A stretch of 48,821 bases of DNA. Source: Hyphomicrobiales bacterium (lineage in GTDB: Bacteria > Pseudomonadota > Alphaproteobacteria > Rhizobiales > Beijerinckiaceae). The stretch spans positions 1 through 48,821 of the forward strand of contig JAQGJH010000020.1 of NCBI GenBank assembly GCA_028290705.1. Direction: 5' to 3'. The notes under the pieces are model-generated. The model searched no databases, was not told where the DNA came from, and saw only the letters and a program-made list of their open reading frames with translations. Of this stretch, positions 8,014 through 20,179 are shown in pieces. Both the position numbers and the translations under genes were made by a program. Position 1 is the first letter of the stretch; each line of letters begins with the position of its first letter.

Positions 8014-10272
8014 TCACGCCTTCTCGTTGGGGGCGGATGCGCCGAACGCCGCAGATGCGCTCGCATCGTCCCGTGGAATCATGGGGAAATAGAGTCTGAC
8101 ACGCGCTCCGGGGCCGTCTTCGGCGTCGAGCAATTCGATGCCGCCGCCATGATCTTCGAGGATCTTGGCGACGATCGGCAGCCCCAGTCCAGTGCCTTCG
8201 GCGCGAGTGGTCATGTAGGGCTCGAGCAGGCGCTGGCGGTTCTCGGTCGGGAAGCCGATGCCATTGTCCGAGACCTCGATCGACAGAACGTTTCTCGGGC
8301 TCTCGTGCACCCGCACCTTGATGCATCCGGGCGCGAGACCTTCGCCCTCGCGCGCGGCCAAACCCTCGGTGGCGTTCTTGATGATGTTGGTGAGCGCCTG
8401 CGACAACAGTCGGCGATCGAACTTTGCCCGTACCGGATCTTCCGGGATATCTTCCTCGAAGGCCACTTCGGGATGCCCGACCTTCATCAGGAACAGCACC
8501 TGCTTGACCGTCACGGTCACGTCGTCTTCCTCGAGACGCGGCTTCGGCGTGCGGGCAAAGGATGAGAATTCGTCGACCATGCGCTTGATGTCGTCGACCT
8601 GCCGCACGATCGTGTCGGTGCACTGGTCGAAGATCTCGCGGTCCTGCGTGATCAGCTTGCCGTACTTGCGCTTCAACCGTTCGGCGGACAGCTGGATGGG
8701 TGTCAGGGGATTCTTGATTTCATGCGCGATTCTGCGCGCGACATCCGCCCATGCGGAGGTGCGCTGTGCGCTCACGAGATCGGTGATGTCGTCCAGGGTC
8801 ACGACGTAAGATTGCTCGACGTGGGACGAGGGCTCCGTGCTGACGCGCACGTTGAAGATGCGCTCGCGTCCATTGCGCAGCATCGTGGTCTGCCCCTGAT
8901 AGAGGCGCAGCCTCTTGTCGCGCGCCTCGGCGATGATCGGGCCAAGCTCAGGCACGACCTCTTCGATCGGTCGCCCGGGCGCGGCGTCGGCGTCGGTCGG
9001 CGTACCTTCCAGCAGCTTGATGGCTGACGGATTGAGCACGGTGACCAGCCCCGCCTTGTCGATGCCGATGACCGCCGCTGGCACGCCCGAAAGCACCGCC
9101 TCGGTGAAAAGCCGCCGCTCGTCGATCAGATTGCTGGCCGCAATCAGGCGGTTCTGCTGCAGGCGCAGCTCCGACGTCATCTTGTTGAAGGTCTCGCCGA
9201 GATGCGCGAGGTCGCCCTCCGATTTGTGCACCGGAACCTGGACGTAGAGATTGCCGGACGACACCTGGTCGGTCGCGGCGATCAGCCGGCGGATCGGCAT
9301 GACGAGACGGTTGGCGAAGGACAATCCGAGCCAGGTCGCCGAAAGCAGCATCACCAGCGCGAGCAGCACATACATGGTCGCGAAGGCGATCTGGATGTTG
9401 CGACGGTGGGCGTCGAAAGCCTCGTAGAGGGCGATGAGGCCGGCGGCCTGCGCCGGGAAATCAACCGCGAAGGGATCGATGGGCCGCGCCACATACACAT
9501 AGGTGTTGTCGATCGACACGAGGTCGCGCACGGCCACGAAGGTGCGTCCCTCGTCGAGGATCAGGCACAGCGGCTCGTTTTTCTTGGCGTCCTCGAAATC
9601 CTGCGGTTCGGGCGTCACCACCCTGCCCTCGTTGCCGGTATCGGCCCGCTCGATCACGGTCCCGTCTCCCGACATGATCACCGCCGTGGTGAAGCCGAGG
9701 ATCTTGGTGCGGCCCGTGAAGAACTCGCGAAACTTGTCGCGGTCGCTGTCGTAGATCGTGCGCAGCCGATCCAGATCGCTGGCGAGGAGCCGCGATTCCT
9801 GAAGCAGCGAACGGCACTGCGACTCCCGGAACAGTCGCGCGGCCTCCGCCGTGTTGAGCACGAAGCCGCGGACGTCCTGCATGAATGCCGGGTTGAGGCT
9901 GCGCTCGAGCGTGATGGAGCCCACGATGGCGATCAGGATGGCGGGCGCGGCCGCGATCCCCGAAAAAAGCCCGACGATGCGGATGTGCAGCCGCGCACCG
10001 GCCGCTCCCGCCCGCCAGGCCCGAATGAGCCGCCAGACTTCCACGGCCAGCAGGGCCGCCAGCACCAGGATGATGATCGCATTTGCCAGGAACAGCGTCA
10101 GAACGACGTTGGTGGTCGGCGAGATCGGCGTGTAATCCGCAAAGATCAGGACCGTGGACAGGCCGCAGGCAATCGCCAGCGTGACGACCACCGGGCCGAA
10201 ACGCGCGAGAAAGCGCCGCTCGCTCTGATAGGCGGCCGAACGCTGGCCCTGCCCTGTATCCGCCGACGTCAT
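8014..10272 (-). CDS. ntrY: sensor histidine kinase NtrY
   Basis: NtrY is the membrane kinase that signals to NtrX. The 752-residue protein has transmembrane segments near its N-terminus (around VVVTLAIACGLSTVLIFA and AIIILVLAALLAVEVW, then one near IVGLFSGIAAAPAILIAIV), a periplasmic sensor region, a further membrane helix (ALVMLLSATWLGLSF), a HAMP region, a PAS domain (AVIGIDKAGLVTVLNPSA), the H-box [20 protein letters not shown], and N, G1 and G2 boxes (NIIKNATEG, SDNGIGF, EGTGLGLPIV). ATG 10272 behind GAGGG gives MTSADTGQG; an upstream open extension of 56 codons looks non-coding. It is 225 bp downstream of ntrC. Confidence 0.95.
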   Translation of the reverse strand: MTSADTGQGQRSAAYQSERRFLARFGPVVVTLAIACGLSTVLIFADYTPISPTTNVVLTLFLANAIIILVLAALLAVEVWRLIRAWRAGAAGARLHIRIVGLFSGIAAAPAILIAIVGSITLERSLNPAFMQDVRGFVLNTAEAARLFRESQCRSLLQESRLLASDLDRLRTIYDSDRDKFREFFTGRTKILGFTTAVIMSGDGTVIERADTGNEGRVVTPEPQDFEDAKKNEPLCLILDEGRTFVAVRDLVSIDNTYVYVARPIDPFAVDFPAQAAGLIALYEAFDAHRRNIQIAFATMYVLLALVMLLSATWLGLSFANRLVMPIRRLIAATDQVSSGNLYVQVPVHKSEGDLAHLGETFNKMTSELRLQQNRLIAASNLIDERRLFTEAVLSGVPAAVIGIDKAGLVTVLNPSAIKLLEGTPTDADAAPGRPIEEVVPELGPIIAEARDKRLRLYQGQTTMLRNGRERIFNVRVSTEPSSHVEQSYVVTLDDITDLVSAQRTSAWADVARRIAHEIKNPLTPIQLSAERLKRKYGKLITQDREIFDQCTDTIVRQVDDIKRMVDEFSSFARTPKPRLEEDDVTVTVKQVLFLMKVGHPEVAFEEDIPEDPVRAKFDRRLLSQALTNIIKNATEGLAAREGEGLAPGCIKVRVHESPRNVLSIEVSDNGIGFPTENRQRLLEPYMTTRAEGTGLGLPIVAKILEDHGGGIELLDAEDGPGARVRLYFPMIPRDDASASAAFGASAPNEKA

Positions 10273-10497
10273 CGCCGCCCTCAACGTCCGCGAGTCTCGT
10301 AGATCCCGGACTTTCCACGCGGCGCTTCGGATCGAAACGCCACACCATCGCATGCCACAAATGACCGTGGCTTTCATACAACGGTGTTGCTGGATTGCGA
10401 CAAATTTGAGGGCGGCAGCCGACATATCCACGAACTGCACAAGTCCGCGGTGGATGACGCGTGCCGCCCCGTGGCTTTTTGGGCGCGGTCGACGGGT

Positions 10498-11982
10498 TCA
10501 GCGCGGCGAGCGCATCAACCGAATATCCAGATCGCGAACCTTCTTGCGTAGAGTGTTCCGGTTCAGACCCAGCAGCTCGGCCGCCTTGATCTGGTTGCCG
10601 CGCGTTGCCGACAGCGCGGCCGAGATCAGCGGATATTCGATTTCGCGCAGCACACGGTGATACAGGCCCGGCGGCGGCAGCTGGTCCCCATGGGTGCGGA
10701 ACAGCGTCGCCAGATGATGCTCGACGGAGAGTGACAGCGTCGTGTCGTCGTCGCCCGCAAGGCTCGCGGCCGGCGCCGCCGAACCGTTCACGGGCGCCTG
10801 CGTCTGGCGGGAGACCACCGGCGCGTCATGGCCGAGTTCCGCCTCGACGAGCTGGTCCGTCACCAGTTCCTGCGGATAGAGCGCGGCGAGCCGCCGGACG
10901 AGATTCTCCAGCTCGCGGATGTTGCCGGGCCAGCGATAGCGCTTCATCCGCTCGACGGCCGCCGGCTCCATGTGCTTGAGCGGAAGGCCTTCGGACGCCG
11001 CCAGCTTGAAAAAGTGCCGGGCGAGGTCCGGGATGTCTTCGGTGCGCTCGCGCAGGGGGGGCAGCCTCAGCGGCACGACGTTCAGCCGGAAGAACAGGTC
11101 TTCGCGGAACAGACCCTGCTGGATGAGGACGCGAAGATCCTTGTTGGTGGCCGCAACGATACGGACGTTGGTCTTGATCGGCGTGCGGCCGCCCACCGTG
11201 GTGTATTCGCCCTGCTGCAGAACGCGCAGGAGCCGGGTTTGCGCCTCCATCGGCATGTCGCCGATTTCGTCCAGGAAGAGCGTGCCGCCCTCGGCCTGTT
11301 CGAAGCGGCCGGCAGAGCGGGCGTTGGCTCCGGTGAAGGCGCCCTTCTCGTGTCCGAAAAGCTCGCTTTCGATCAGGTCGCGCGGAATCGCCGCCATGTT
11401 GATGGCGACGAAAGGTCCGCCCCGGCGCTTGCCGTAGTCGTGCAGCGCACGCGCCACCAGTTCCTTGCCGGTGCCGGACTCGCCCGTGATCATGACGGTC
11501 AGGTCGGTCTGCATCAGCCGTGCGAGCGTGCGGTAGATCTCCTGCATCGCAGGCGACCGACCGACGAGAGGCATGCCCTCGATCTCTTCCGGCTTCTCAC
11601 GCGCGACCCGCGCGCGCGGCTCGCTCATGGCGCGGCCCACGATGGCGACGAGTTCCTTCAGGTCGAAGGGTTTTGGCAGGTAATCGTAGGCCCCGCGCTC
11701 GGACGCCTTGATGGCGGTCATGAACGTGTTCTGCGCGCTCATGACGATGATCGGCAGGTCCGGGCGAAGTTTCTTGATGCGAGGCAGTAGTTCGAATGCG
11801 TTCTCGTCCGGCATGACGACGTCGGTGATGACGAGATCGCCTTCGCCCGCCTGCACCCAGCGCCACAAGGTGGCGGCGGTCCCGGTCACACGCACTTCGT
11901 ACCCGGCCCGGGCGAGAGCCTGGCTCAGCACGGTCCTGATAGCAGCATCGTCGTCGGCAACGAGGATGTTTCCGGTCGCCAT
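10498..11982 (-). CDS. ntrC: nitrogen regulation response regulator NtrC
   Basis: NtrC activates sigma-54 promoters under nitrogen limitation after phosphorylation by NtrB. The 494-residue protein has a receiver domain with phospho-Asp 54 ([10 protein letters not shown]), an AAA+ domain with Walker A GESGTGKE near 168-175, the sigma-54 contact GAFTGA at 214-219, Walker [12 protein letters not shown], and a Fis-type DNA-binding helix-turn-helix ([20 protein letters not shown]). ATG 11982 has an AAGGAG site about 10 bases upstream and gives the family start [12 protein letters not shown]. It sits 82 bp after ntrB in the dusB-ntrB-ntrC operon. Confidence 0.97.
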   Translation of the reverse strand: MATGNILVADDDAAIRTVLSQALARAGYEVRVTGTAATLWRWVQAGEGDLVITDVVMPDENAFELLPRIKKLRPDLPIIVMSAQNTFMTAIKASERGAYDYLPKPFDLKELVAIVGRAMSEPRARVAREKPEEIEGMPLVGRSPAMQEIYRTLARLMQTDLTVMITGESGTGKELVARALHDYGKRRGGPFVAINMAAIPRDLIESELFGHEKGAFTGANARSAGRFEQAEGGTLFLDEIGDMPMEAQTRLLRVLQQGEYTTVGGRTPIKTNVRIVAATNKDLRVLIQQGLFREDLFFRLNVVPLRLPPLRERTEDIPDLARHFFKLAASEGLPLKHMEPAAVERMKRYRWPGNIRELENLVRRLAALYPQELVTDQLVEAELGHDAPVVSRQTQAPVNGSAAPAASLAGDDDTTLSLSVEHHLATLFRTHGDQLPPPGLYHRVLREIEYPLISAALSATRGNQIKAAELLGLNRNTLRKKVRDLDIRLMRSPR

Positions 11983-12064
11983 CTGCACTTTTCTCCTTAC
12001 GCCCGGGTTCGGACGTGTTCGATCCGGCAGACGATGTCGAATGCTTCCGCCGGCTCTCCGGCCG

Positions 12065-13207
12065 TCACTCCGCGCCACCCCGCCCGTCGGTCGGAGCGTA
12101 CATGGGCATCAGAACCCTGAAGGTGGTTCTGCGCGGGTGAGACTCGCATTCGACGATTCCACCATGATCACCAATGATCTTGGCAACAAGTGCAAGACCG
12201 AGGCCAGTTCCCGAGGACTTGTTGCTGACGAAAGGATCGAACAGGTGCGCGATGATATCTTCCGCCACGCCCGGTCCATTGTCGCGAATACAGAACTCCA
12301 GCGGCAGACTGACCGGCGCAACCCCTCCGGGCGTCTTGAGGCGGACACCGGGACGGAACGCCGTCGACAGCTCGATCTCACCGTCGATCGTGTCTTCGCC
12401 AATGGCCTCGGCGGCGTTTTTGACGAGGTTGAGGAAAACCTGGATCAACTGGTCCCGGTTGGCCGAAACCGGCGGCAGGGAGGGATCGTAGCTCTCATGA
12501 AAGCGGATATGGCGCGCAAACCCGGCCTGCGCGATCCGTTTCACATGATCGAAGACCGCGTGGATGTTGACGCTCTCGCGCTCCACCGGCCTCTCGTCCG
12601 AGAAGATCTCCATCCGGTCGACGAGCTTCACGATCCGGTCCGTCTCGTCGCAGATGAGGCGCGTCAGGGCCCGATCCTCGTCGGTGACGGCGGTTTCCAG
12701 GAGCTGCGCGGCCCCGCGTATCCCAGAAAGGGGATTCTTGATTTCATGCGCCAGCATCGCAGCGAGCGCCGTAACCGATCTTGCTGCACCGCGATGCGTC
12801 AATTGCCTGTCCATTTTATCGGCAATTGTCCGTTCTTGAAGCATGATGACTACGCCCTCGCCATTGGCGGAGAGCGGCGCCGCGTTGATGTCGACGATCC
12901 GCTCCGCGCCGATGCGAGGTGTCCCGATATCGACACGGTATTCGTTGACCACGGCGCCGCGCGTCAGGGCATGCTCCACCACCGACAGAAGCGGAGAACC
13001 GAAGGGCAGCACGTCGGCCAGTTTCAGACGGAGCAGCATGACCCGGCTGAGTTCGAAGAAGCTCTCCGCGGCGACGTTGGCGTCGCGGATCGACCCGTCC
13101 CGCGCCACGGCGAGGACGGGATGCGGCAGGTTGTTGAACAGGAGCTGCGCCGTGGGGGCAAAGCTCTGGGAGCCTTCTGTGAGGCGCGACAAACGGTCGA
13201 GTTGCAT
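12065..13207 (-). CDS. ntrB: nitrogen regulation histidine kinase NtrB
   Basis: NtrB is the cytosolic kinase/phosphatase that, with PII, sets NtrC phosphorylation. The 380-residue protein has a PAS domain (about 20-130), the H-box [20 protein letters not shown] with His 154, and the ATPase boxes [18 protein letters not shown] and [14 protein letters not shown]. No membrane segment is visible. Its start at 13207 is 2 bp after the dusB stop codon, so the two are co-transcribed and likely translationally coupled. Confidence 0.96.
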   Translation of the reverse strand: MQLDRLSRLTEGSQSFAPTAQLLFNNLPHPVLAVARDGSIRDANVAAESFFELSRVMLLRLKLADVLPFGSPLLSVVEHALTRGAVVNEYRVDIGTPRIGAERIVDINAAPLSANGEGVVIMLQERTIADKMDRQLTHRGAARSVTALAAMLAHEIKNPLSGIRGAAQLLETAVTDEDRALTRLICDETDRIVKLVDRMEIFSDERPVERESVNIHAVFDHVKRIAQAGFARHIRFHESYDPSLPPVSANRDQLIQVFLNLVKNAAEAIGEDTIDGEIELSTAFRPGVRLKTPGGVAPVSLPLEFCIRDNGPGVAEDIIAHLFDPFVSNKSSGTGLGLALVAKIIGDHGGIVECESHPRRTTFRVLMPMYAPTDGRGGAE

Positions 13208-13209
13208 GG

Positions 13210-14277
13210 TCAGGCCGCTTCGGCGCCAGGAGCGCGCTCGAGAAAAGAATGGGAGTGGAAGAACCCCGCCAGCAGGGTTCTGACCTCCGCGGGATCTTCG
13301 CTGGTGACGAGCCGCAACCGCTCCTCCGGCCTGGGCTCACAGCCCGAGAGTGCATGTTCCGCATAGGCCGCAAGATGTTTGCGCGCATGCCGAAGGCCGC
13401 TCTCCCGGCCGAAGATTGTCAGCAGCGTCTCGTAATGCTCGAGCGCCGCCTCGGATCGAGCTGCGGCCCCAGGCTGCCGGACGGGTCGCCCGGCGAGTGC
13501 GTCGGCAATCTGCCCGACGAGCCAGGGCCGGCCGAGAGCCGCGCGCCCGACCATGACGCCGTCCGCGCCGGACGCATCCAGCATGGCGCGCGCATCTTCC
13601 GGCGTGGAACAGTCGCCGTTGGCCACGAGAGGAAGCGACATCGCCTCGCGGACCGCCCGGATCGCCGCCCAGTCGGCCCGGCCCTTGTAGAACTGGCAAC
13701 GCGTGCGCCCGTGCACGGTGATCAGACGAATGCCCTCCGCCTCTGCCCTGCGGGCGAGTTCGGCCGCATTGCGTGTCTGGTCGTCCCAGCCGAGCCGCAT
13801 CTTCAAGGGGACGGGGATGCTCACCGCGGACACCGTCGCCCGCACGAGCGTCACCGCTTGGTCGAGATCGCGCATCAGCGCCGAACCCGCATAGCCGCCC
13901 GTGACGCGCTTGGCCGGGCAACCCATGTTGATGTCGACCATCGCCGCCCCGGACTGTTCCGCCAGCCGAGCGGCCTCGCCCATCCAGTACGGATCGCAGC
14001 CGGCGATCTGGACGACATGCGGCTCGACGCCCTCGCCTTCCGCGCGGATCCGTGTCTCTTCATCGCCTCGAACGTAATCGTCCGAAGCGACCATTTCCGA
14101 GACCACCAGAGAGGCGCCGAAGCGACGCGCGATGCGGCGCATGCCGACGTCCGTCACGCCCGACATGGGCGCGAGGATGGCGCAGCCATCGAGCACGACA
14201 GGGCCGATCGCCAAGGGTGAGAGACCCGCGGCGGCACTCACGTCGGAGTTGCTCAAAAATTGGGCACGCGGAAACAT
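13210..14277 (-). CDS. dusB: tRNA dihydrouridine synthase DusB (NifR3 type)
   Basis: DusB is an FMN enzyme that reduces uridines in the tRNA D-loop. The 355-residue protein has the FMN-binding start [16 protein letters not shown], the catalytic-cysteine region [20 protein letters not shown] (Cys 120) and [16 protein letters not shown]. It heads the dusB-ntrB-ntrC operon, the usual alphaproteobacterial arrangement. An upstream in-frame extension of 65 codons is open, but ATG 14277 ([10 protein letters not shown]) fits the family length. There is no Shine-Dalgarno sequence; instead a TATAAT box ends 6 bases before the ATG, which points to a leaderless transcript. Confidence 0.94.
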   Translation of the reverse strand: MFPRAQFLSNSDVSAAAGLSPLAIGPVVLDGCAILAPMSGVTDVGMRRIARRFGASLVVSEMVASDDYVRGDEETRIRAEGEGVEPHVVQIAGCDPYWMGEAARLAEQSGAAMVDINMGCPAKRVTGGYAGSALMRDLDQAVTLVRATVSAVSIPVPLKMRLGWDDQTRNAAELARRAEAEGIRLITVHGRTRCQFYKGRADWAAIRAVREAMSLPLVANGDCSTPEDARAMLDASGADGVMVGRAALGRPWLVGQIADALAGRPVRQPGAAARSEAALEHYETLLTIFGRESGLRHARKHLAAYAEHALSGCEPRPEERLRLVTSEDPAEVRTLLAGFFHSHSFLERAPGAEAA

Positions 14278-14283
14278 GCCGAG

Positions 14284-14311
14284 ATTATAGCCAGATTTGT
14301 GCAGCGCGCAA
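14284..14311 (-). promoter_or_regulatory. sigma-70-type promoter of the dusB-ntrBC operon
   Basis: On the minus strand a TTGCGC -35 box (14306-14311) is followed after 16 bp by a perfect TATAAT -10 box (14284-14289), then CTCGGC and the dusB ATG at 14277. Initiation at the normal distance would fall on or next to the A of the ATG, giving a leaderless mRNA. No other start codon in a plausible position would give DusB a leader. Confidence 0.55.
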
Positions 14312-14354
14312 TGCCATGAGCGGATCTCGTAGAGCGGCACAATGAAGATGTCGG

Positions 14355-14381
14355 GGGACGCTCCCGCATCTGAGCGTTCCC
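14355..14381 (-). terminator. hairpin between eno and dusB
   Basis: GGGACGCTC (14355-14363) pairs with GAGCGTTCCC (14372-14381) with one bulge, about 90 bases after the eno stop codon. No T-run follows on the minus strand, so it is either a weak terminator or a processing hairpin. The 5' arm also carries the GGGACGCTCCC palindrome seen again upstream of eno. Confidence 0.3.
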
Positions 14382-14472
14382 GCGACTGAGCCAGTTCAAC
14401 AAGGAAGCTACTCAGGGCAGAGAACGGACCCGATCGACGTGCAAATGTCGCCGACCGGGATCCAGCTTTCAA

Positions 14473-16369
<1,897 letters not shown>

Positions 16370-16388
<19 letters not shown>

Positions 16389-17197
16389 TCGGCGAGCCCG
16401 CAGGTCACGCCGCGCAAGTGGTCGGCAAGCGCCTGCCGGGTGAGCGTGTCGGGTAGATCCTCGAAGCGGATCGGCCCGCCGATCCGCACGTCCACGGTCG
16501 TGCCGATGCGACGGCGCAATTCGTGGAAGAACAAGCCGAGCCGCAGCATGGAATGAATGTGGCTCGCGATCTGGAAGACGCGGCTGTTCCGCCCTTCGAA
16601 ATAGACCGGCAGGACGGTCGCGCGTGATCGCTCCGCCAGCTGCGCGACAAACGGCTGCCAGCGGGCATCGACCGCCGGGAGGCGTCCCAGCCTGTCGGGC
16701 GACGTCGAGACTTCGCCGGCCGGAAAGACGATCAGGGTTCCACCCCGCGCGAGATGCTGGCGTGCGCGTGCGCGCGATGCGACGTTCGTCGCCTGTGCTT
16801 CCCGGGTCGAGGCGAAATCGATGGGCAGCACCCAGTCGGAAATCTCGGGTGCGCGCAGCAACACGGCATTGGTGAGCACCAGCACGTCGCCGCGCACCTG
16901 CGTGGCGAGAGCGCTCAGGACGATCCCGTCCAGCACGCCGAATGGATGATTGGCGACGATCAGCAAAGGCCCGCAGGCAGGCGCGGCGGCCAGGGCGGCG
17001 GCATCGTAATGCACGTCGATCTGGAGCCTGCGCAGAGAGGCCGCGAACCAGTTCTCGCCGGGCCGGAGGTCGACGCGGTTCTGCAGGTAAAGGCTTTCCA
17101 GATGCCGCGCACCCGACAGCCGCTCGGCCGCGCGGATCAGCAGTCGCAGCGGCGCGAAGGTCGACGAATCGGCATAGGAGAAAACGCCTTGTTCCAT
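16370..17197 (-). CDS. lysophospholipid acyltransferase family protein
   Basis: The 275-residue protein belongs to the PlsC-like superfamily that moves acyl chains to lysophospholipids or ornithine lipids at the inner membrane. The catalytic His and Asp are in [11 protein letters not shown] (His 84, Asp 90), the spacing variant seen in OlsA-like and 'hemolysin-like' acyltransferases rather than the classic H-x4-D. The phosphate-binding block [13 protein letters not shown] follows. The exact acceptor cannot be told. It lies 36 bp downstream of kdsA on the same strand, and its last codons overlap the 3' end of queF on the other strand. Confidence 0.85.
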
Positions 17198-17233
17198 GCG
17201 GCTGGATTAGCGCCGCCGCATGACGAACGCATG

Positions 17234-18097
17234 TCAGCGCCGTCCTGCGGCCCGGTCGCTCTTGGCGAGCTTGTCGAACGCCATGAGCTGGCGCAGCAGA
17301 CCTTCCATGTCCTTCAGCGGCACCTGGTTCGGCCCGTCCGAAAAGGCGTTGGCGGGATCGTCGTGGCTTTCGATGAACACGCCCGCGACGCCGACCGCCA
17401 CGGCCGCGCGCGCCAGCACCGGCACGAATTCACGCTGTCCGCCCGAAGACGTCCCCTGCCCTCCGGGCTGCTGCACGGAATGGGTCGCGTCGAACACCAC
17501 CGGTGCGCCCGTCTGCTCGGCCATGATCGGCAGGGCGCGAAAATCCGTCACCAGCGTATTGTAGCCGAAGCTGGCGCCCCGCTCGGTGACGAGAACATTC
17601 GCATTCCCCGCGCCGGTCAGCTTGGCGACCACGTTCTTCATGTCCCAGGGCGCCAGAAACTGGCCCTTCTTGACGTTGACCGGCTTGCCGGTGCGCGCGG
17701 CGGCGATCAGCAGATCCGTCTGGCGGCACAGGAACGCCGGGATCTGCAGCACGTCCACGACCTCCGCCGCGATGGCGCATTGATCGTTCTCGTGAACGTC
17801 GGTGATCACGGGCAGGCCGAAGCGCTCCTTGATCTCCGCGAAAACCGGAAGCGCCTCCCGCAGGCCCATGCCGCGGCGGCCCTCCAGCGAGGTGCGGTTC
17901 GCCTTGTCGAAGGAGCTCTTGTAGACGAGCCCGATGCCCAGCTTGCCGCAAATCTCTTTCAGCGCGGCCGCCATCGTGAGGGCATGCTCGCGGCTCTCCA
18001 TGGCGCAAGGCCCGGCGATCAGCGCCAGCGGCAGATCGTTGCCGAACGTGACAGCGCCCGCGCCCGTCCCGATCGTGACTTCGGCTTTGGCATACAT
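17234..18097 (-). CDS. kdsA: 3-deoxy-8-phosphooctulonate synthase KdsA
   Basis: KdsA condenses arabinose-5-phosphate and phosphoenolpyruvate to KDO-8-phosphate for lipopolysaccharide. The 287-residue TIM-barrel protein shows [61 protein letters not shown] and the [15 protein letters not shown] block. ATG 18097 gives the family start [10 protein letters not shown]; 20 more codons are open upstream but not conserved-looking. It follows the VOC gene by 75 bp and precedes the acyltransferase, so a lipid-envelope operon is plausible. Confidence 0.96.
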   Translation of the reverse strand: MYAKAEVTIGTGAGAVTFGNDLPLALIAGPCAMESREHALTMAAALKEICGKLGIGLVYKSSFDKANRTSLEGRRGMGLREALPVFAEIKERFGLPVITDVHENDQCAIAAEVVDVLQIPAFLCRQTDLLIAAARTGKPVNVKKGQFLAPWDMKNVVAKLTGAGNANVLVTERGASFGYNTLVTDFRALPIMAEQTGAPVVFDATHSVQQPGGQGTSSGGQREFVPVLARAAVAVGVAGVFIESHDDPANAFSDGPNQVPLKDMEGLLRQLMAFDKLAKSDRAAGRR

Positions 18098-18172
18098 GGC
18101 AGAACCCCGGTGTGTCGAAGAGTGCCGAGCGCTACAGAAGCCGCCGCCCGATGGCAACCCCGCAGATCGGCC

Positions 18173-19054
18173 TCAATCCGTGACGGCCTCGAACGCCAGG
18201 GCGGCGCCCATGGCGGCGCTGGGCGGCACGATCAGACGGTGCCCCACCGTTGCGGCGGCGATGCCGGCCTCATCCAGCAGATCGGCCACCACGTCCAGGT
18301 CGCGGACGGCGATCCGGCAGGCACAGAGACGCGGCCCCGCGCCGCCCGTCCCGAGCGCCGCCTCGCCGAAGCGATGAACGAACGCAACGGGCGTCAGGAT
18401 TTCCATCGACTGCCCCGGGGCGACCTCGAGGTCGATCCCCATCGAGGTGGCGAGCATCTCGCGCTGACCCGTGAGCCCCGAAAGGAACTCGCCATGCGAG
18501 GCCGGATTCTCCGCCACCACCACGATGCCCGCGATGCCCGTCGCGCCATTGGGATGCTGCTGCAGCGAGGAGGCGAAGAATTCCTCGGGATGATGATGCT
18601 GGCAGGCGAAAAAGCCGATGGCCGGCATGAGGGAAGAGCGCGCGAAGGTGAGCGTGAAGGCGACGTGACTCTCGCCGCCATCCGGCCGCTTGCCTTTCCG
18701 CTCGAAGTGAAACGGTTCGAAATCACCGACTTGGGCCGCCTTGAAGTCAGCCCGCGTGGCGACCGCGTCGGACGATTGGAGCGCAAGCATCGACAGTCCC
18801 TCCCGCTCGGCGAGTTGCTCGCAGATGAACCCCGCGAAGGAGAACGTGCGCGGATCCGGGTCCTCGGGAGGACGGAACCCCGGACCGACGCCGATCAGTT
18901 CGAGAAAATGCCCGGGAAACTGGACGATATGGTTCTCCGTTCCCCAGGGGTGATGATTGCGCGACCCGATGGTGAAACCGAGACGCTTGTAGAGCTCGGC
19001 CTGCCCTGCGAGATCGCGGGACGCATGGACGACATGGTCGATGGCGCGCGGCAT
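18173..19054 (-). CDS. VOC family protein (glyoxalase-3-like)
   Basis: The 293-residue protein starts with AIDHVVHASRDLAGQAELYK, the typical first strand of a vicinal-oxygen-chelate domain, and has ENHIVQFPGHFLELIG as the second metal-ligand strand. It resembles the Glyoxalase_3-like group, which is conserved beside kdsA and eno in Rhizobiales. The substrate is unknown. The start ATG at 19054 gives MPRAIDHVVH. Position between the homocysteine methyltransferase-like gene and kdsA, same strand, suggests co-transcription with kdsA. Confidence 0.85.
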   Translation of the reverse strand: MPRAIDHVVHASRDLAGQAELYKRLGFTIGSRNHHPWGTENHIVQFPGHFLELIGVGPGFRPPEDPDPRTFSFAGFICEQLAEREGLSMLALQSSDAVATRADFKAAQVGDFEPFHFERKGKRPDGGESHVAFTLTFARSSLMPAIGFFACQHHHPEEFFASSLQQHPNGATGIAGIVVVAENPASHGEFLSGLTGQREMLATSMGIDLEVAPGQSMEILTPVAFVHRFGEAALGTGGAGPRLCACRIAVRDLDVVADLLDEAGIAAATVGHRLIVPPSAAMGAALAFEAVTD

Positions 19055-19152
19055 GGGAGGCTCCGGAGGTTACGGCGTCGGGATCTGCAAACTAGCATTT
19101 CTCACGAGCCTCACCAATGCGTCCCCGGAGCGTGCCGACGAAGGCCCGATAT

Positions 19153-20112
19153 TCAGGCGCTCATCGCCGTCATCCTCGGGACGCAGGCCTCGCAGATCGC
19201 CGCAACGTGCCGATGGTCGGTGCCGCAGCACCCGCCGAGGATGCGCATGGCCGGGAACTTTCGCGTCAGGCGAAGATAACGCGCTGCCAGATCCTCGGGA
19301 TCGCCCGGGTCGAGGGTTTCCGACTCGTCGAGTTCGGCATGGCTGCGCGTCGACGCATTGGCCCGCACGCCGGCGATCCTGCGCATCCAGTTCTCACCGG
19401 CTTCGAGCGCCTGCTCGAAATGGGTCGGATGCGCGCAATTGATCATGTAGTAGGCCGGATAGCCGCCGGTCTGGTCATCCACCGTCTCGATGGCGTCCCT
19501 CAGGCTTCGCCCTGTCACGAGCCGGCCATCGGTTTCGACCGTAAATGAAATCATGCAGGGCATGCGCGCATTTCGGGCGGCCCGGGCAATGCCCATGGCC
19601 TCATCGACATTGGTGAGCGTGTAGGCCGAGACGAGATCGGCCTCGGTCGACGCCAGGGTTTCGATTTGCGCCGAGTGATAATCCTCCGCCTCGGCGGAAT
19701 TCATCAGTCCGGCCTTGTAACCGTCGCCGCGCGGTCCGATCGACCCGCTGATCACGCAGGGGTGTTCCGGCTGCTCCCACTCCGACCGCAGATCCTCCAG
19801 AAATGCGATGGATCGCCGGTTCATGTCGGCGAGCCCCGACGCATCATATCCGAGTTCCTCGCCCCAATCCGCATTGGCGCGCCAGGTCATACCCTCGAGG
19901 ACGAAGCCGGCGTCTCGGCCGCGCGCGATCGCCAGATATCGACGATAATAGGCGCGAAGGCGATTTCGCCCGTCCTCGGACTCGAGCAGGACGAAACTGG
20001 CAAAATGCGGCAGCAAAATACCATCGTGGAACATCAATTTGGTTTCCATTCCGCCGTCGGTCAGGAACATCTTTCCCTTCAACTGCGGCAGGTCGTGACG
20101 ATACTTGGGCAT
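19153..20112 (-). CDS. homocysteine S-methyltransferase family protein
   Basis: The 319-residue protein is a Pfam S-methyl_trans member, the zinc-dependent fold of MmuM and the N-terminal module of MetH and BHMT. It opens with FLTDGGMETKLMFHDGILLP and carries the zinc ligands in MINCAHP and GGCCGTDHRHV near the C-terminus. The methyl donor is not determined; these stand-alone enzymes may use S-methylmethionine, betaine-like donors or others. ATG 20112 has a strong AGGAGG site. It follows the methyltransferase gene by 67 bp on the same strand. Confidence 0.88.
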   Translation of the reverse strand: MPKYRHDLPQLKGKMFLTDGGMETKLMFHDGILLPHFASFVLLESEDGRNRLRAYYRRYLAIARGRDAGFVLEGMTWRANADWGEELGYDASGLADMNRRSIAFLEDLRSEWEQPEHPCVISGSIGPRGDGYKAGLMNSAEAEDYHSAQIETLASTEADLVSAYTLTNVDEAMGIARAARNARMPCMISFTVETDGRLVTGRSLRDAIETVDDQTGGYPAYYMINCAHPTHFEQALEAGENWMRRIAGVRANASTRSHAELDESETLDPGDPEDLAARYLRLTRKFPAMRILGGCCGTDHRHVAAICEACVPRMTAMSA

Positions 20113-20179
20113 CCGTGCCTCCTGGGCGATGGCGTGCCGCGCAGCGCCATACTTCTTGCGGCGACCCGCAACGCAGCAC

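Noticed and set aside
11708-13366. A 552-codon open frame on the plus strand
   Set aside because: It runs antisense through ntrC and ntrB and has only compositional bias.
16754-19279. An 841-codon open frame on the plus strand
   Set aside because: It is antisense to the acyltransferase, kdsA and VOC genes, all recognisable. High GC removes stop codons from the antisense frame. The product is rich in Arg, Gly, His and Asp with no domain.
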